The notes beneath the pieces were generated by a model. That model was given only the letters and a program-made list of their open reading frames with translations, had not been told where the DNA came from and ran no database searches. 64,000 bases of DNA from positions 6,334,734-6,398,733 of the forward strand of contig CP136061.1 in the NCBI GenBank assembly GCA_032622095.1. The letters run 5' to 3'. The stretch comes from Siphonodentalium dalli. Taxonomy: Eukaryota; Mollusca; Scaphopoda; Gadilida; Siphonodentaliidae. This document shows, one piece after another, positions 1 to 11,275 of the stretch. The translations under genes and the position numbers were made by a program. The number at the start of each line of letters is the position of its first letter. The first letter of the stretch is position 1.

Positions 1-3000
1 ATCGTATGAATACATAGATGTAATAAGGTGAGTTGATCATTTAACAAACTAGTCAAATCGTATGAATACATAGATGTAATAAGGTGAGTTGATCATTTAA
101 CAAACTAGTCAAATCGTATGAATACATAGATGCAATAAGGTGAGTTGATCATTTAACAAACTAGTCAAATCGTATGAATACATAGATGTAATAAGGTGAG
201 TTGATCATTTAACAAACTAGTCAAATCGTATGAATACATAGATGCAATAAGGTGAGTTGATCATTTAACAAACAGTCAAATCATATGAATACATAGATGC
301 AATAAGGTGAGTTGATCATTTAACAAACAGTCAAATCGTATGAATACATAGATGCAATAAGGTGAGTTGATCATTTAACAAACTAGTCAAATCATATGAA
401 TTCATAGATGCAATAAGGTGTGTTGATCATTTAACAAACTAGTCAAATCGTATGAATACATAGATGCAATAAGGTGAGTTGATCATTTAACAAACAGTCA
501 AATCGTATGAATACATAGATGCAATAAGGTGAGTTGATCATTTAACAAACAGTCAAATCGTATGAATACATAGATGCAATAAGGTGAGTTGATCATTTAA
601 CAAACTAGTCAAATCGTATGAATACATAGATGCAATAAGGTGAGTTGATCATTTAACAAACAGTCAAATCGTATGAATACATAGATGTAATAAGGTGAGT
701 TGATCATTTAACAAACTAGTCAAATCGTATGAATACATAGATGCAATAAGGTGAGTTGATCATTTAACAAACTAGTCAAATCGTATGAATACATAGATGT
801 AATAAGGTGAGTTGATCATTTAACAAACTAGTCAAATCGTATGAATACATAGATGCAATAAGGTGAGTTGATCATTTAACAAACAGTCAAATCATATGAA
901 TACATAGATGCAATAAGGTGAGTTGATCATTTAACAAACAGTCAAATCGTATGAATACATAGATGCAATAAGGTGAGTTGATCATTTAACAAACTAGTCA
1001 AATCATATGAATTCATAGATGCAATAAGGTGTGTTGATCATTTAACAAACTAGTCAAATCGTATGAATACATAGATGCAATAAGGTGAGTTGATCATTTA
1101 ACAAACAGTCAAATCGTATGAATACATAGATGCAATAAGGTGAGTTGATCATTTAACAAACAGTCAAATCGTATGAATACATAGATGCAATAAGGTGAGT
1201 TGATCATTTAACAAACTAGTCAAATCGTATGAATACATAGATGCAATAAGGTGAGTTGATCATTTAACAAACAGTCAAATCGTATGAATACATAGATGCA
1301 ATAAGGTGAGTTGATCATTTAACAAACAGTCAAATCGTATGAATACATAGATGCAATAAGGTGAGTTGATCATTTAACAAACAGTCAAATCGTATGAATA
1401 CATAGATGCAATAAGGTGAGTTGATCATTTAACAAACAGTCAAATCGTATGAATACATAGATGCAATAAGGTGAGTTGATCATTTAACAAACCAGTCAAA
1501 TCATATGAATACATAGATGCAATAAGGTGAGTTGATCATTTAACAAACAGTCAAATCATATGAATACATAGATGCAATAAGGTGAGTTGATCATTTAACA
1601 AACTAGTCAAATCATATGAATACATAGATGCAATAAGGTGAGTTGATCATTTAACAAACAGTCAAATCGTATGAATACATAGATGCAATAAGGTGAGTTG
1701 ATCATTTAACAAACAGTCAAATCATATGAATACATAGATGCAATAAGGTGAGTTGATCATTTAACAAACAGTCAAATCGTATGAATACATAGATGCAATA
1801 AGGTGAGTTGATCATTTAACAAACAGTCAAATCGTATGAATACATAGATGCAATAAGGTGAGTTGATCATTTAACAAACAGTCAAATCATATGAATACAT
1901 AGATGTAATAAGGTGAGTTGATCATTTAACAAACAGTCAAATCGTATGAATACATAGATGCAATAAGGTGAGTTGATCATTTAACAAACAGTCAAATCGT
2001 ATGAATACATAGATGCAATAAGGTGAGTTGATCATTTAACAAACTAGTCAAATCATATGAATACATAGATGTAATAAGGTGAGTTGATCATTTAACAAAC
2101 AGTCAAATCATATGAATACATAGATGTAATAAGGTGAGTTGATCATTTAACAAACTAGTCAAATCGTATGAATACATAGATGCAATAAGGTGAGTTGATC
2201 ATTTAACAAACTAGTCAAATCATATGAATACATAGATGCAATAAGGTGAGTTGATCATTTAACAAACTAGTCAAATCGTATGAATACATAGATGCAATAA
2301 GGTGAGTTGATCATTTAACAAACTAGTCAAATCGTATGAATACATAGATGCAATAAGGTGAGTTGATCATTTAACAAACTAGTCAAATCGTATGAATACA
2401 TAGATGTAATAAGGTGAGTTGATCATTTAACAAACAGTCAAATCGTATGAATACATAGATGCAATAAGGTGAGTTGATCATTTAACAAACAGTCAAATCG
2501 TATGAATACATAGATGCAATAAGGTGAGTTGATCATTTAACAAACTAGTCAAATCATATGAATACATAGATGCAATAAGGTGAGTTGATCATTTAACAAA
2601 CTAGTCAAATCGTATGAATACATAGATGGAATAAGGTGAGTTGATCATTTAACAAACTAGTCAAATCATATGAATACATAGATGCAATAAGGTGAGTTGA
2701 TCATTTAACAAACTAGTCAAATCATATGAATACATAGATGCAATAAGGTGAGTTGATCATTTAACAAACAGTCAAATCGTATGAATACATAGATGCAATA
2801 AGGTGAGTTGATCATTTAACAAACTATAGTCAAATCATATGAATACATAGATGCAATAAGGTGAGTTGATCATTTAACAAACTAGTCAAATCGTATGAAT
2901 ACATAGATGCAATAAGGTGAGTTGATCATTTAACAAACAGTCAAATCATATGAATACATAGATGCAATAAGGTGAGTTGATCATTTAACAAACAGTCAAA

Positions 3001-5739
3001 TCGTATGAATACATAGATGCAATAAGGTGAGTTGATCATTTAACAAACAGTCAAATCGTATGAATACATAGATGCAATAAGGTGAGTTGATCATTTAACA
3101 AACAGTCAAATCATATGAATACATAGATGCAATAAGGTGAGTTGATCATTTAACAAACAGTCAAATCGTATGAATACATAGATGCAATAAGGTGAGTTGA
3201 TCATTTAACAAACAGTCAAATCGTATGAATACATAGATGCAATAAGGTGAGTTGATCATTTAACAAACAGTCAAATCGTATGAATACATAGATGCAATAA
3301 GGTGAGTTGATCATTTAACAAACAGTCAAATCGTATGAATACATAGATGCAATAAGGTGAGTTGATCATTTAACAAACAGTCAAATCATATGAATACATA
3401 GATGCAATAAGGTGAGTTGATCATTTAACAAACAGTCAAATCGTATGAATACATAGATGCAATAAGGTGAGTTGATCATTTAACAAACAGTCAAATCATA
3501 TGATTACATAGATGCAATAAGGTGAGTTGATCATTTAACAAACAGTCAAATCGTATGAATACATAGATGCAATAAGGTGAGTTGATCATTTAACAAACTA
3601 GTCAAATCATATGAATACATAGATGCAATAAGGTGAGTTGATCATTTAACAAACAGTCAAATCGTATGAATACATAGATGCAATAAGGTGAGTTGATCAT
3701 TTAACAAACAGTCAAATCATATGAATACATAGATGCAATAAGGTGAGTTAATATAACAAACAGTCAAATCGTATGAATACATAGATGCAATAAGGTGAGT
3801 TGATCATTTAACAAACAGTCAAATTGTATGAATACATAGATGCAATAAGGTGAGTTAATATAACAAACAGTCAAATCGTATGAATACATAGATGCAATAA
3901 GGTGAGTTGATCATTTAACAAACAGTCAAATCGTATGAATACATAGATGCAATAAGGTGAGTTGATCATTTAACAAACTAGTCAAATCATATGAATACAT
4001 AGATGCAATAAGGTGAGTTGATCATTTAACAAACAGTCAAATCGTATGAATACATAGATGCAATAAGGTGAGTTGATCATTTAACAAACAGTCAAATCGT
4101 ATGAATACATAGATGCAATAAGGTGAGTTGATCATTTAACAAACAGTCAAATCGTATGAATACATAGATGCAATAAGGTGAGTTGATCATTTAACAAACA
4201 GTCAAATCGTATGAATACATAGATGCAATAAGGTGAGTTGATCATTTAACAAACAGTCAAATCGTATGAATACATAGATGCAATAAGGTGAGTTGATCAT
4301 TTAACAAACAGTCAAATCATATGAATACATAGATGCAATAAGGTGAGTTGATCATTTAACAAACAGTCAAATCGTATGAATACATAGATGCAATAAGGTG
4401 AGTTGATCATTTAACAAACAGTCAAATCGTATGAATACATAGATGCAATAAGGTGAGTTGATCATTTAACAAACAGTCAAATCGTATGAATACATAGATG
4501 GAATAAGGTGAGTTGATCATTTAACAAACAGTCAAATCATATGAATACATAGATGCAATAAGGTGAGTTGATCATTTAACAAACAGTCAAATCGTATGAA
4601 CACATAGATGCAATAAGGTGAGTTGATCATTTAACAAACAGTCAAATCATATGAATACATAGATGGAATAAGGTGAGTTGATCATTTAACAAACTAGTCA
4701 AATCGTATGAATACATAGATGCAATAAGGTGAGTTGATCATTTAACAAACTAGTCAAATCGTATGAATACATAGATGGAATAAGGTGAGTTGATCATTTA
4801 ACAAACTAGTCAAATCATATGAATACATAGATGCAATAAGGTGAGTTGATCATTTAACAAACAGTCAAATCGTATGAATACATAGATGCAATAAGGTGAG
4901 TTGATCATTTAACAAACAGTCAAATCATATGAATACATAGATGCAATAAGGTGAGTTGATAATTTAACAAACTAGTCAAATCATATGAATACATAGATGC
5001 AATAAGGTGAGTTGATCATTTAACAAACAGTCAAATCATATGAATACATAGATGCAATAAGGTGAGTTGATAATTTAACAAACTAGTCAAATCGTATGAA
5101 TACATAGATGCAATAAGGTGAGTTGATCATTTAACAAACAGTCAAATCATATGAATACATAGATGCAATAAGGTGAGTTGATCATTTAACAAACTAGTCA
5201 AATCGTATGAATACATAGATGCAATAAGGTGAGTTGATCATTTAACAAACAGTCAAATCGTATGAATACATAGATGCAATAAGGTGAGTTGATCATTTAA
5301 CAAACAGTCAAATCGTATGAATACATAGATGCAATAAGGTGAGTTGATCATTTAACAAACAGTCAAATCGTATGAATACATAGATGCAATAAGGTGAGTT
5401 AATATAACAAACAGTCAAATCGTATGAATACATAGATGCAATAAGGTGAGTTGATCATTTAACAAACTAGTCAAATCGTATGAATACATAGATGCAATAA
5501 GGTGAGTTGATCATTTAACAAACAGTCAAATCGTATGAATACATAGATGCAATAAGGTGAGTTGATCATTTAACAAACAGTCAAATCGAATGAATACATA
5601 GATGCAATAAGGTGAGTTGATAATTTAACAAACAGTCAAATCGAATGAATACATAGATGCAATAAGGTGAGTTGATAATTTAACAAACAGTCAAATCGTA
5701 TGAATACATAGATGCAATAAGGTGAGTTGATAATTAACC
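1..5739. repeat. 55/56-bp tandem satellite array (about 104 units)
   Basis: Head-to-tail monomers fill the first 5.7 kb and continue past the left edge. The monomer reads roughly CAAATCGTATGAATACATAG, then ATGCAATAAGGTGAGTTGAT, then CATTTAACAAAC(T)AGT. Two length classes alternate: 56 bp with CTAGT and 55 bp with CAGT. Recurrent single-base states are CGTATG/CATATG and GATGC/GATGT/GATGG. Three shorter units with GTTAATATAAC lie near 3750, 3855 and 5400. The last units carry GATAATTTA and decay at about 5739 into unique sequence. There is no open frame. The array lies upstream of a terminal exon, so it is probably within an intron of that gene; this is inferred, since the gene's other exons are outside the window. 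Confidence 0.97.
57..1278. repeat. Higher-order duplication of 11 monomers (611 bp) in the satellite
   Basis: Monomers 2-12 (57-667) and 13-23 (668-1278) show the same order of length classes and diagnostic bases. The clearest marker is the unit with GAATTCATAG and GGTGTGTTG, at about 401 and again at about 1012, 611 bp apart. This points to a recent block duplication or unequal exchange rather than independent monomer drift. Confidence 0.8.
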
Positions 5740-6799
5740 AACACTATTTTCTAAGGTTTAAACATCTGCTGATCATGATTGGTCTGTCATTTCCGTTACT
5801 TGTCAGGATTCTTCAATATGTGAGATTGTATATGCCGAAACAATGTGTGTCTTTTTAAATGTTTAAGCATATATGATATCGATATATATTTTTTTCCATT
5901 CCCAGTGAGAGAATTTCTGGATTTGAATTAGACGCTGACCAACCTCGTCAGTGAAAAATAAGTGAAGCTAAAATGGTCAATAAGATAGTATATATGCTCA
6001 AACAAAGTGCGCCTTTAATCTATTTTAAAGATTTATTTTAGTAAGGCCAAAACAAAAAACTTGTCTGTTTATGATTTCTTGAGTGAAAAAAACCAGGTAG
6101 GCAGGTAGGATTTTTTTTCTCCAATTCCATCTATAATGAACCATATTCTAAAAACAAGATAAAAGTTGGTATTCCCAATACCTTTGTATCCAGTTGCTGA
6201 AATTTCTGACAGAAAACTAGTTTTATATCTGACAATTATACCCAGAATATACACCAGAGTGATCTGAGTTCCAAGAAGGGACATTAAAATGCTCTCTCCC
6301 GTGGCTCATGGCACCGCAACACTGTACATGACAACATTGATACATTTTCACCTGGCCGTGCGACTCTCAGAACAGAACAGATTTATTCCTGAGATTCATC
6401 TGCAACCACAAATACATGTATTTTAATAGAAGTAAATTTATTTTTATATTATCCAACTAAAATTATTGCTGCTTAATGTAAGCATAGTATATAGTATGTA
6501 TTTAGTGATATAGATGTATTTTACATGTCAATTACATGAATACAAAAAAAAAAATTGTTGCAAATTTTAGAAAACAATTCCAGGTTGGCCCAATTTCGGC
6601 AGGTTGGTTGGCAAACCGGAAACACTGATTTTTTTTTTGGCATAAGAGTATATCTGGATTCACTATTCAGACAAGAAGCTGACCCACCTCAGTCACTGAA
6701 ACATATGCAGGATCGGTGATCAGTGAGATCCTATATGCCTAAACTGAGTGTGTCCCTTCAATATATGCACCATAAATAGATTTTCTTCTTTTTTTTTAG
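5740..6799 (+). pseudogene. Intron end with decayed copies of the next exon's 5' part
   Basis: No intact exon is visible here. Degraded relatives of the start of the 6800 exon are. One is at about 5906-5975, after an acceptor-like TTTTTTCCATTCCCAG, reading GAATTTCTGGATTTGAATTA then GACGCTGACCAACCTC. A second is at about 6640-6770 (GCTGACCCACCTCAGTCACTG, followed by GATCAGTGAGATCC). A partial third is at about 5805-5860 (GTGAGATTGTATATGCC). Frames are broken in each. The intact exon has GATGCTGACCCACCTCCATC and CAGTGAGATTGTACGCC at the matching places. They look like local tandem duplicates of the intron-exon junction, now pseudo-exons. Confidence 0.65.
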
Positions 6800-7325
6800 T
6801 AAAAGAATATGTGGATTCGGATTAGATGCTGACCCACCTCCATCACCGAAACAAGTGAAACTACAAGGATCAGTGAGATTGTACGCCAGTAATTTCATGC
6901 AGGATAACATGATCGGATTGCAAGCTCTCCCGACGTCAGAACAATACCACGTATTACAGAAAGCGCGGTTAGACGAGCAGGAACGACGGCTGAAGGAGGA
7001 GAGGGAATCCGCTCTCGTAGCTCAAGAGATAGAACGGGAACGACTGAAGAAACTCGAGAATTCGCCCGTGAAGAAAGTAAAAAACAATGAGCGAGAACGC
7101 AGTGATTCTCGTGATAGTGTCGGGTCGGGTTGGAAGCCGGCCGGTAATGTGGTTTCTCCTGCTAATTCTGATGATCCTCTCGTGCAGCAAATGAATATAA
7201 TACGCGGGTACATAAAACAGGCGAAACAAGTGCAGAAGTACGACGAGGTCGACATGTTACAAATGAACCTTAAAGAACTACAGCAGGAGTATCTCCGAAA
7301 TAAACACAAGCAAGATGAAGCATGA
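6800..7325 (+). CDS. Rabenosyn-5-like protein, C-terminal exon
   Basis: This is the terminal exon of a likely early-endosome Rab effector. A polypyrimidine tract ends in TTTTTTTTTAG at 6799, and the frame is open from 6801 to TGA at 7323-7325, upstream of the first start-like codon at 6855, so the exon start is a splice acceptor and not a start codon. The peptide begins KRICGFGLDADPPPSPKQVK. It then has a highly charged helical stretch (about residues 50-85, many E/R/K), a polar Ser-rich linker, and a final helical hairpin (DPLVQQMNIIRGYIKQAKQ followed by a DEV..LQ.NLKELQQEY pattern). That pattern matches the Rab-binding domain of rabenosyn-5 (Rbsn family) as I know it. The FYVE finger expected in this family would be encoded upstream, outside the window. 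No NPF motif is seen in this exon. Family assignment is by recognition, without a search. Confidence 0.8.
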
Positions 7326-7440
7326 TCGTAACCAAGCAAGATGAAGAATGATTGTAACCAAGCAATATGAAGCATGATCGTAACCAAGCAATATGAAGCG
7401 TGAACGTAACCAACCAAGATGAAGCATGATATTGTAACCT
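7305..7440 (+). repeat. Short minisatellite across the stop codon
   Basis: About five imperfect units of 25-29 bp (AAGCAAGATGAAGCATGATC plus GTAACC) begin in the last codons of the rabenosyn-like exon and run into the 3' UTR. The C-terminal residues NKHKQDEA are therefore encoded by repeat sequence. A further piece of the same sequence lies at about 7746-7820, separated from the first by a foldback insertion. Confidence 0.8.
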
Positions 7441-7488
7441 TGTTTTGGTAGTTTTCATGATTAGGTCTAAAAAAAATAGTGTTTTATA

Positions 7489-7747
7489 ATACCCATATAA
7501 TATGAGCAGGGGGATGCTCGTATCCAGGGCGTACAGTAGAGGTACCCCTGTCTTGGACGTCGGTAGTGGATAACTTCACGAATAATGATGTACAGAGCAG
7601 TCTACCTTGCAGCAGTTTACAAATGTCAGGATAAGAGTAACAAAAGCATAGAATATAACAGTCGAGACTACCTTGGATTAACCAACCTTTATCATATTCC
7701 CGTGGGACCGGGATACGAGCATCCCCTGCTCATATATTATGGGTAAC
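7489..7747. mobile_element. Foldback MITE in the 3' flank of the rabenosyn-like gene
   Basis: Inverted ends of about 32 bp (left TACCCATATAATATGAGCAG, right complement TACCCATAATATATGAGCAG, both continuing GGGATGCTCGTATCC) enclose about 190 bp with no open frame. Sequence on the two sides is continuous in theme: CAAGATGAAGC repeats and TTTTCATGATTAGGTC occur on both. I could not define a clear target duplication. Confidence 0.65.
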
Positions 7748-9060
7748 ATAAAACACAAGCAAGATGAAGCATGGTTGTATCCTTGTTTCAGTAGTTTTCA
7801 TGATTAGGTCTAAAAAATAGTGCTGTTTCTAGATCTGGTGATCCACCAACCCTCCTAATATAATTGCCCCCCCCCCCCAAAAAAAGGTTTCCAGATGATA
7901 ACTGTAATTTCTGATCGGATCTGAACCAAATTTGGTATGTCATGTTATCAGCTCCAAATACAGGTCAAGTACGAATATGGGTTTGCCGGAGTTATGGTCC
8001 TTATCGACTTAATATTTGCCCATTATTTTGGGTTCTGGATAACTTTAATTTTAGTTATCTGATTGTTTTTAAATTCAACTGAATATCTTGATATTTGGTA
8101 CGTGATTCAAATTGCAAAAGACAAAGGACAAGTTTGAATTTGGTCGTGGTCCAATGAATTTTGACACAATTAAAAAAAAAATCTATCCTTACTTAAAAGC
8201 TACCTTTTCAGGGTACATGTGGTCGGCAACCTTTTATTCTGTATTTTAAAAATGAACGCAAAGACCAAAAAAACAAAATTGTTTTATCGATCCCTGACTG
8301 AGGTAGTAAAACTGCGCTGATTAGTTGCCGATCTGCATTATTTAGACCTGAAGTCAGTGCTTTAAGATGGCGGCGAACTTCTGTACATGGGCTACAAGGC
8401 TTCCTTATTCCAGCCAATACCTACAGTAATGTGCTCATTATGTCCTGTTATATCATTTGTGCTGCCAAGGGCATATATTCAGAACAAATATATTCCAGAT
8501 ATAAAATAATTAATATTCTTTTTTATTTCCACTTGACAAAGTTATGTTTGAGCAATTCCATGAGCTTGCATCTGTTGTTCATCTGTGCATGCGCCATCCA
8601 TCCGTGACACCCTACAGACCACATTACTCATCTGATCATTACCAAATTTCATATGGATCTTTTGGGTGACCGCTAGATGGGACCTGTCAAATGTTTCTGA
8701 ATTTTGTTGAATAACATGGCTGCCAGTGGCCATCTTGGATTTTACTCTTTGCATGACTAAATCATTCGGCACACCCTACAGACCACATCCCTCATCCGAT
8801 CGTCACTAAACTTCAAGGATCTTCTGGGTGACCACAGATGGCCATCTTGGATTTCACATTTGAATCTACCGGCACACCCTGCAGTCGACATTTATTAGAG
8901 AAATGTTTTCAAAAATTTACAGGCATGTTCAGGATCACTTCTAGATTGGAGCTATCAAATTTGAACGATATTCAATCTAAAACTGCAGTGCCATTGATGC
9001 TTTCATAAACCTATGTTACCACAAACATCACTATTTTTTTAGGCATATATAAAACATGAT
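7748..9060. other. Gene-free interval with dispersed repeat fragments
   Basis: There is no convincing gene. At 7870-7878 there is a C run followed by an A run. At about 7888-8160 lies a dispersed repeat recognisable by CCAGATGATAACT, AAATTTGGTATGT and ACAGGTCAAG; relatives are at 49735-49880 and 60240-60660. At about 8545-8900 there are two copies of the CCATCTTGGATTT repeat with the GACC..CTAGATGGGA context, related to the arrays at 52100-54260 and 61765-62230. The short open frames here fall within these repeats. Confidence 0.6.
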
Positions 9061-9061
9061 T

Positions 9062-9525
9062 GTTGGCCTGATTATAGCATGTCTGTCATTTGAAGAATGA
9101 GGTCCCCAGAGAGTGAATTTAGTGACGCTATCCCGCATAGATAGCTAGCATCACTAAATTCACCCTCTGGGGACCTCTTTCTGCTTAGGCCTCATCTTCA
9201 TTGGAAAGTTTCTTTATTATCAAATTTCTACAGAAACTTCTTCACATAGATTCTATTTCTTTTTTAGTTTAGTTTCTCTATATCCCTAAATTGGCTGACG
9301 ACACATTGCATAATCGAGGTTCCCAATGGGTGTACATCACAATATTCACCATTTGGGAACTTCAATCTGAGTCTATGTCTCCCATAGCAGATGAGGCCAT
9401 GCAAAATGAGGTTCCCAGAGGGTGAATTTAGTGATGCTAGCCCACTATGCAGGATAGCGTCACTAAATTCACCCTCTGGGGACCTCATTCTGTAAATGCG
9501 CACTAAACTCAGACTTGATGTAGGC
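9062..9525. mobile_element. GGTCCCC foldback MITE, near full length
   Basis: Both ends carry the hairpin module GAATGAGGTCCCCAGAG..GTGAATTTAGTGA with its inverted partner (9100-9180 and 9405-9490). The centre holds AACTTCAATCTGAGTC and GTCTCCCATAGCAGATGAGG. No coding capacity. Its central CCCATAGCAG at 9381-9390 is the uninterrupted counterpart of the sequence split by the large CACTA element. Confidence 0.75.
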
Positions 9526-9727
9526 TTGTTCCTGTAGCAAGATGAAACATAATTGTAGGCTTGTTCGTGTAGTTTTCAGGACTGTTTTCATGATTATTCC
9601 AAACAAAAATTTATGTTCTATTTCCCAGTCGCCTGCCTCCACATAAAAATATGGCTCCATGGATGCTTTTTATGGTGCTCGAATTATTATCGTCTGCTCA
9701 TGTTTGTCTGGGGCTCTGTATGGGTGA

Positions 9728-9861
9728 AATTATAAAATTGTTAAAGAATACAAGAACAAATTATTAAAATTGTAAAAAATTGTTAGGCCAATGCATTCTC
9801 TTATATATGCGAGGCGACCTATGGTCGACTCGCATATATAAGAGAATGCATTGGCACAGGG
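9728..9861. mobile_element. Truncated palindrome MITE (TTAA family)
   Basis: This holds one of the two palindromes typical of the TTAA MITE described at 25406-25776: GCCAATGCATTCTCTTATAT, a GTCGAC-like centre, and the inverse, ending GGCACAGGG. An AT-rich linker precedes it. The outer CCCTTTACCCAACA ends are missing, so this is a fragment. Confidence 0.75.
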
Positions 9862-9978
9862 TAAAAAAAATCCCAACTTACGACTGGATTTGATTTGGCG
9901 GGTCACATTAATACATGCTCTGCTCGTGTCATAATTATAAATCATCCTGCCACTTGACAAAGGATGACCATAGATTTA

Positions 9979-10193
9979 CAGTAATGCTCTAATTAATCGA
10001 CTCCTTTAACCACAGCAGAATTATGGGTAACTTTTCAGGATTTAGTCGGAAATATGGCTTGTTGCCATTCATCTGAAAGCACTTGGCGAGAGCTTTCCGA
10101 TGAATGGCAACAAGCCATATTTCCGACTAAATCCTGTAAAGTTACCCATAATTCTGCTGTGGTTAAAGGAGTCGATTAATTAGGGCATTACTG
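9979..10193. mobile_element. Tc1/mariner-like foldback MITE, copy 1
   Basis: A near-perfect hairpin with arms of about 100 bp. It is bounded by TA dinucleotides (9977-9978 and 10194-10195) and starts CAGTAATGCTCTAATTAATC. Arms include CCACAGCAGAATTATGGGTA and GATTTAGTCGGAAATATGGC. The loop is about 10 nt near 10085. TA flanks and a CAGT start fit a Tc1/mariner-derived MITE. A second copy is at 23134-23343. Confidence 0.8.
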
Positions 10194-10431
10194 TAGCTTC
10201 ACACATTACAGCTTGTATTATTTGATACATCCCTTTGTTATTTCTGGTAAATTTTCTTTTTGATTTGTTTATTAAGTATTTCTCAGGTTGTATAACAGAC
10301 TGTTACATTAAAATTGCATTAACTCTTAAAGGGGTACTGTACACAAAATCTGGCCATTTATGAAATCATCTCCTTTTATATTAACAGAATATATGCAACA
10401 AATGAATGAATTTGAGTCATGGATTAGTGCA

Positions 10432-10572
10432 AAATACACTTATGTGCTCTATGAATGATGCAAACAACATGGTAATTATAGTAAAAATGAATGTATGACT
10501 CCAGCCTTTTATTCATTTTCATTATAATTACCACGTTGTTTGCATCGTTCATAGAGCACATGAGTGTATTTC
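10432..10572. repeat. Inverted repeat with 60-bp arms
   Basis: AAATACACTTATGTGCTCTA at 10432 and its inverse near 10545-10572 enclose a short loop near 10500. The element abuts the left half of the GGTCCCC-type MITE. No target duplication is evident. Confidence 0.6.
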
Positions 10573-10700
10573 TTTATTAGTTTAGTTTCTCTTTTCCCCA
10601 AAATTGGCAGACGACACAATGCATGATTGAGGTGCCCTAATGGGTGTAAATCACAATATTCACCATTTGGGAACTTCAATCTGAGTATATGTCTCCCATA
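10573..10700. mobile_element. Left half of a GGTCCCC MITE split by the CACTA element
   Basis: The sequence parallels 9268-9386 closely (GGCAGACGACACAATGCATG, ATTCACCATTTGGGAACTTC, ATGTCTCCCATA). It stops exactly at the CACTACTGCACAC end at 10701. The missing continuation (ATAGCAGATGAGACC) resumes at 42131. Confidence 0.85.
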
Positions 10701-11275
10701 CACTACTGCACACAAACCCATTAAATGACCATTAAATAACCATTAATCAGAAGTCATTAAAACACCATTAAAACACCATTAAAACCCAATTAAAATCCCA
10801 TTAGAAAAACCTCTTATTCGTTGTCCTTTAAGTGCCATTAAATTGCCATTAATACGGACCATTAATGGGCATTAAATCCAAAAATATTTAATGGCATATA
10901 CACAATATGTGTTAATGGGCATTAATTATTAAGTATCGATTAAAGGCCATTAAAACAAATTAATGGGTGATGACATCTGTTAATGGGCATTAATTTCCCA
11001 TTAAAAACCACTTAAAGGACAACGAATAATGCCCATTAAAATCATGGCCATTAAATATTTGTAATTGTCATGGCCATTAATTTTTGCAGAAGCATTTTCA
11101 TTGCTATTAATGGGCATTAATTTCCCATTAAAAGTACTTTTTACTTTCATGGCCATTAATTTTATGACCATTAATGACATTCCACATTTTAATGGGTTGA
11201 ACTTATTTTTACTTTAATGGCCATTAATGAGATTTCGAATGGTTTAAAATAATGGCCATTAAATATACCATAGCA
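10701..11275. repeat. Left subterminal repeat array of the CACTA element
   Basis: Dozens of copies of CCATTAAA/TTAATGG and the palindromic form TTAATGGCCATTAA occur in both orientations. The first 100 bp are nearly all in the CCATTAAA orientation; further in they mix. A perfect 19-bp inverted pair (ATTCGTTGTCCTTTAAGTG at about 10817, its complement at about 11010) makes a larger fold. By analogy with plant CACTA elements, such clusters are accessory-protein binding sites; function here is inferred. Confidence 0.85.

Noticed and set aside
1-5739. CRISPR-like array
   Set aside because: Monomers abut with no unique spacers, the unit is 55/56 bp throughout, and there are no cas genes; this is a satellite.
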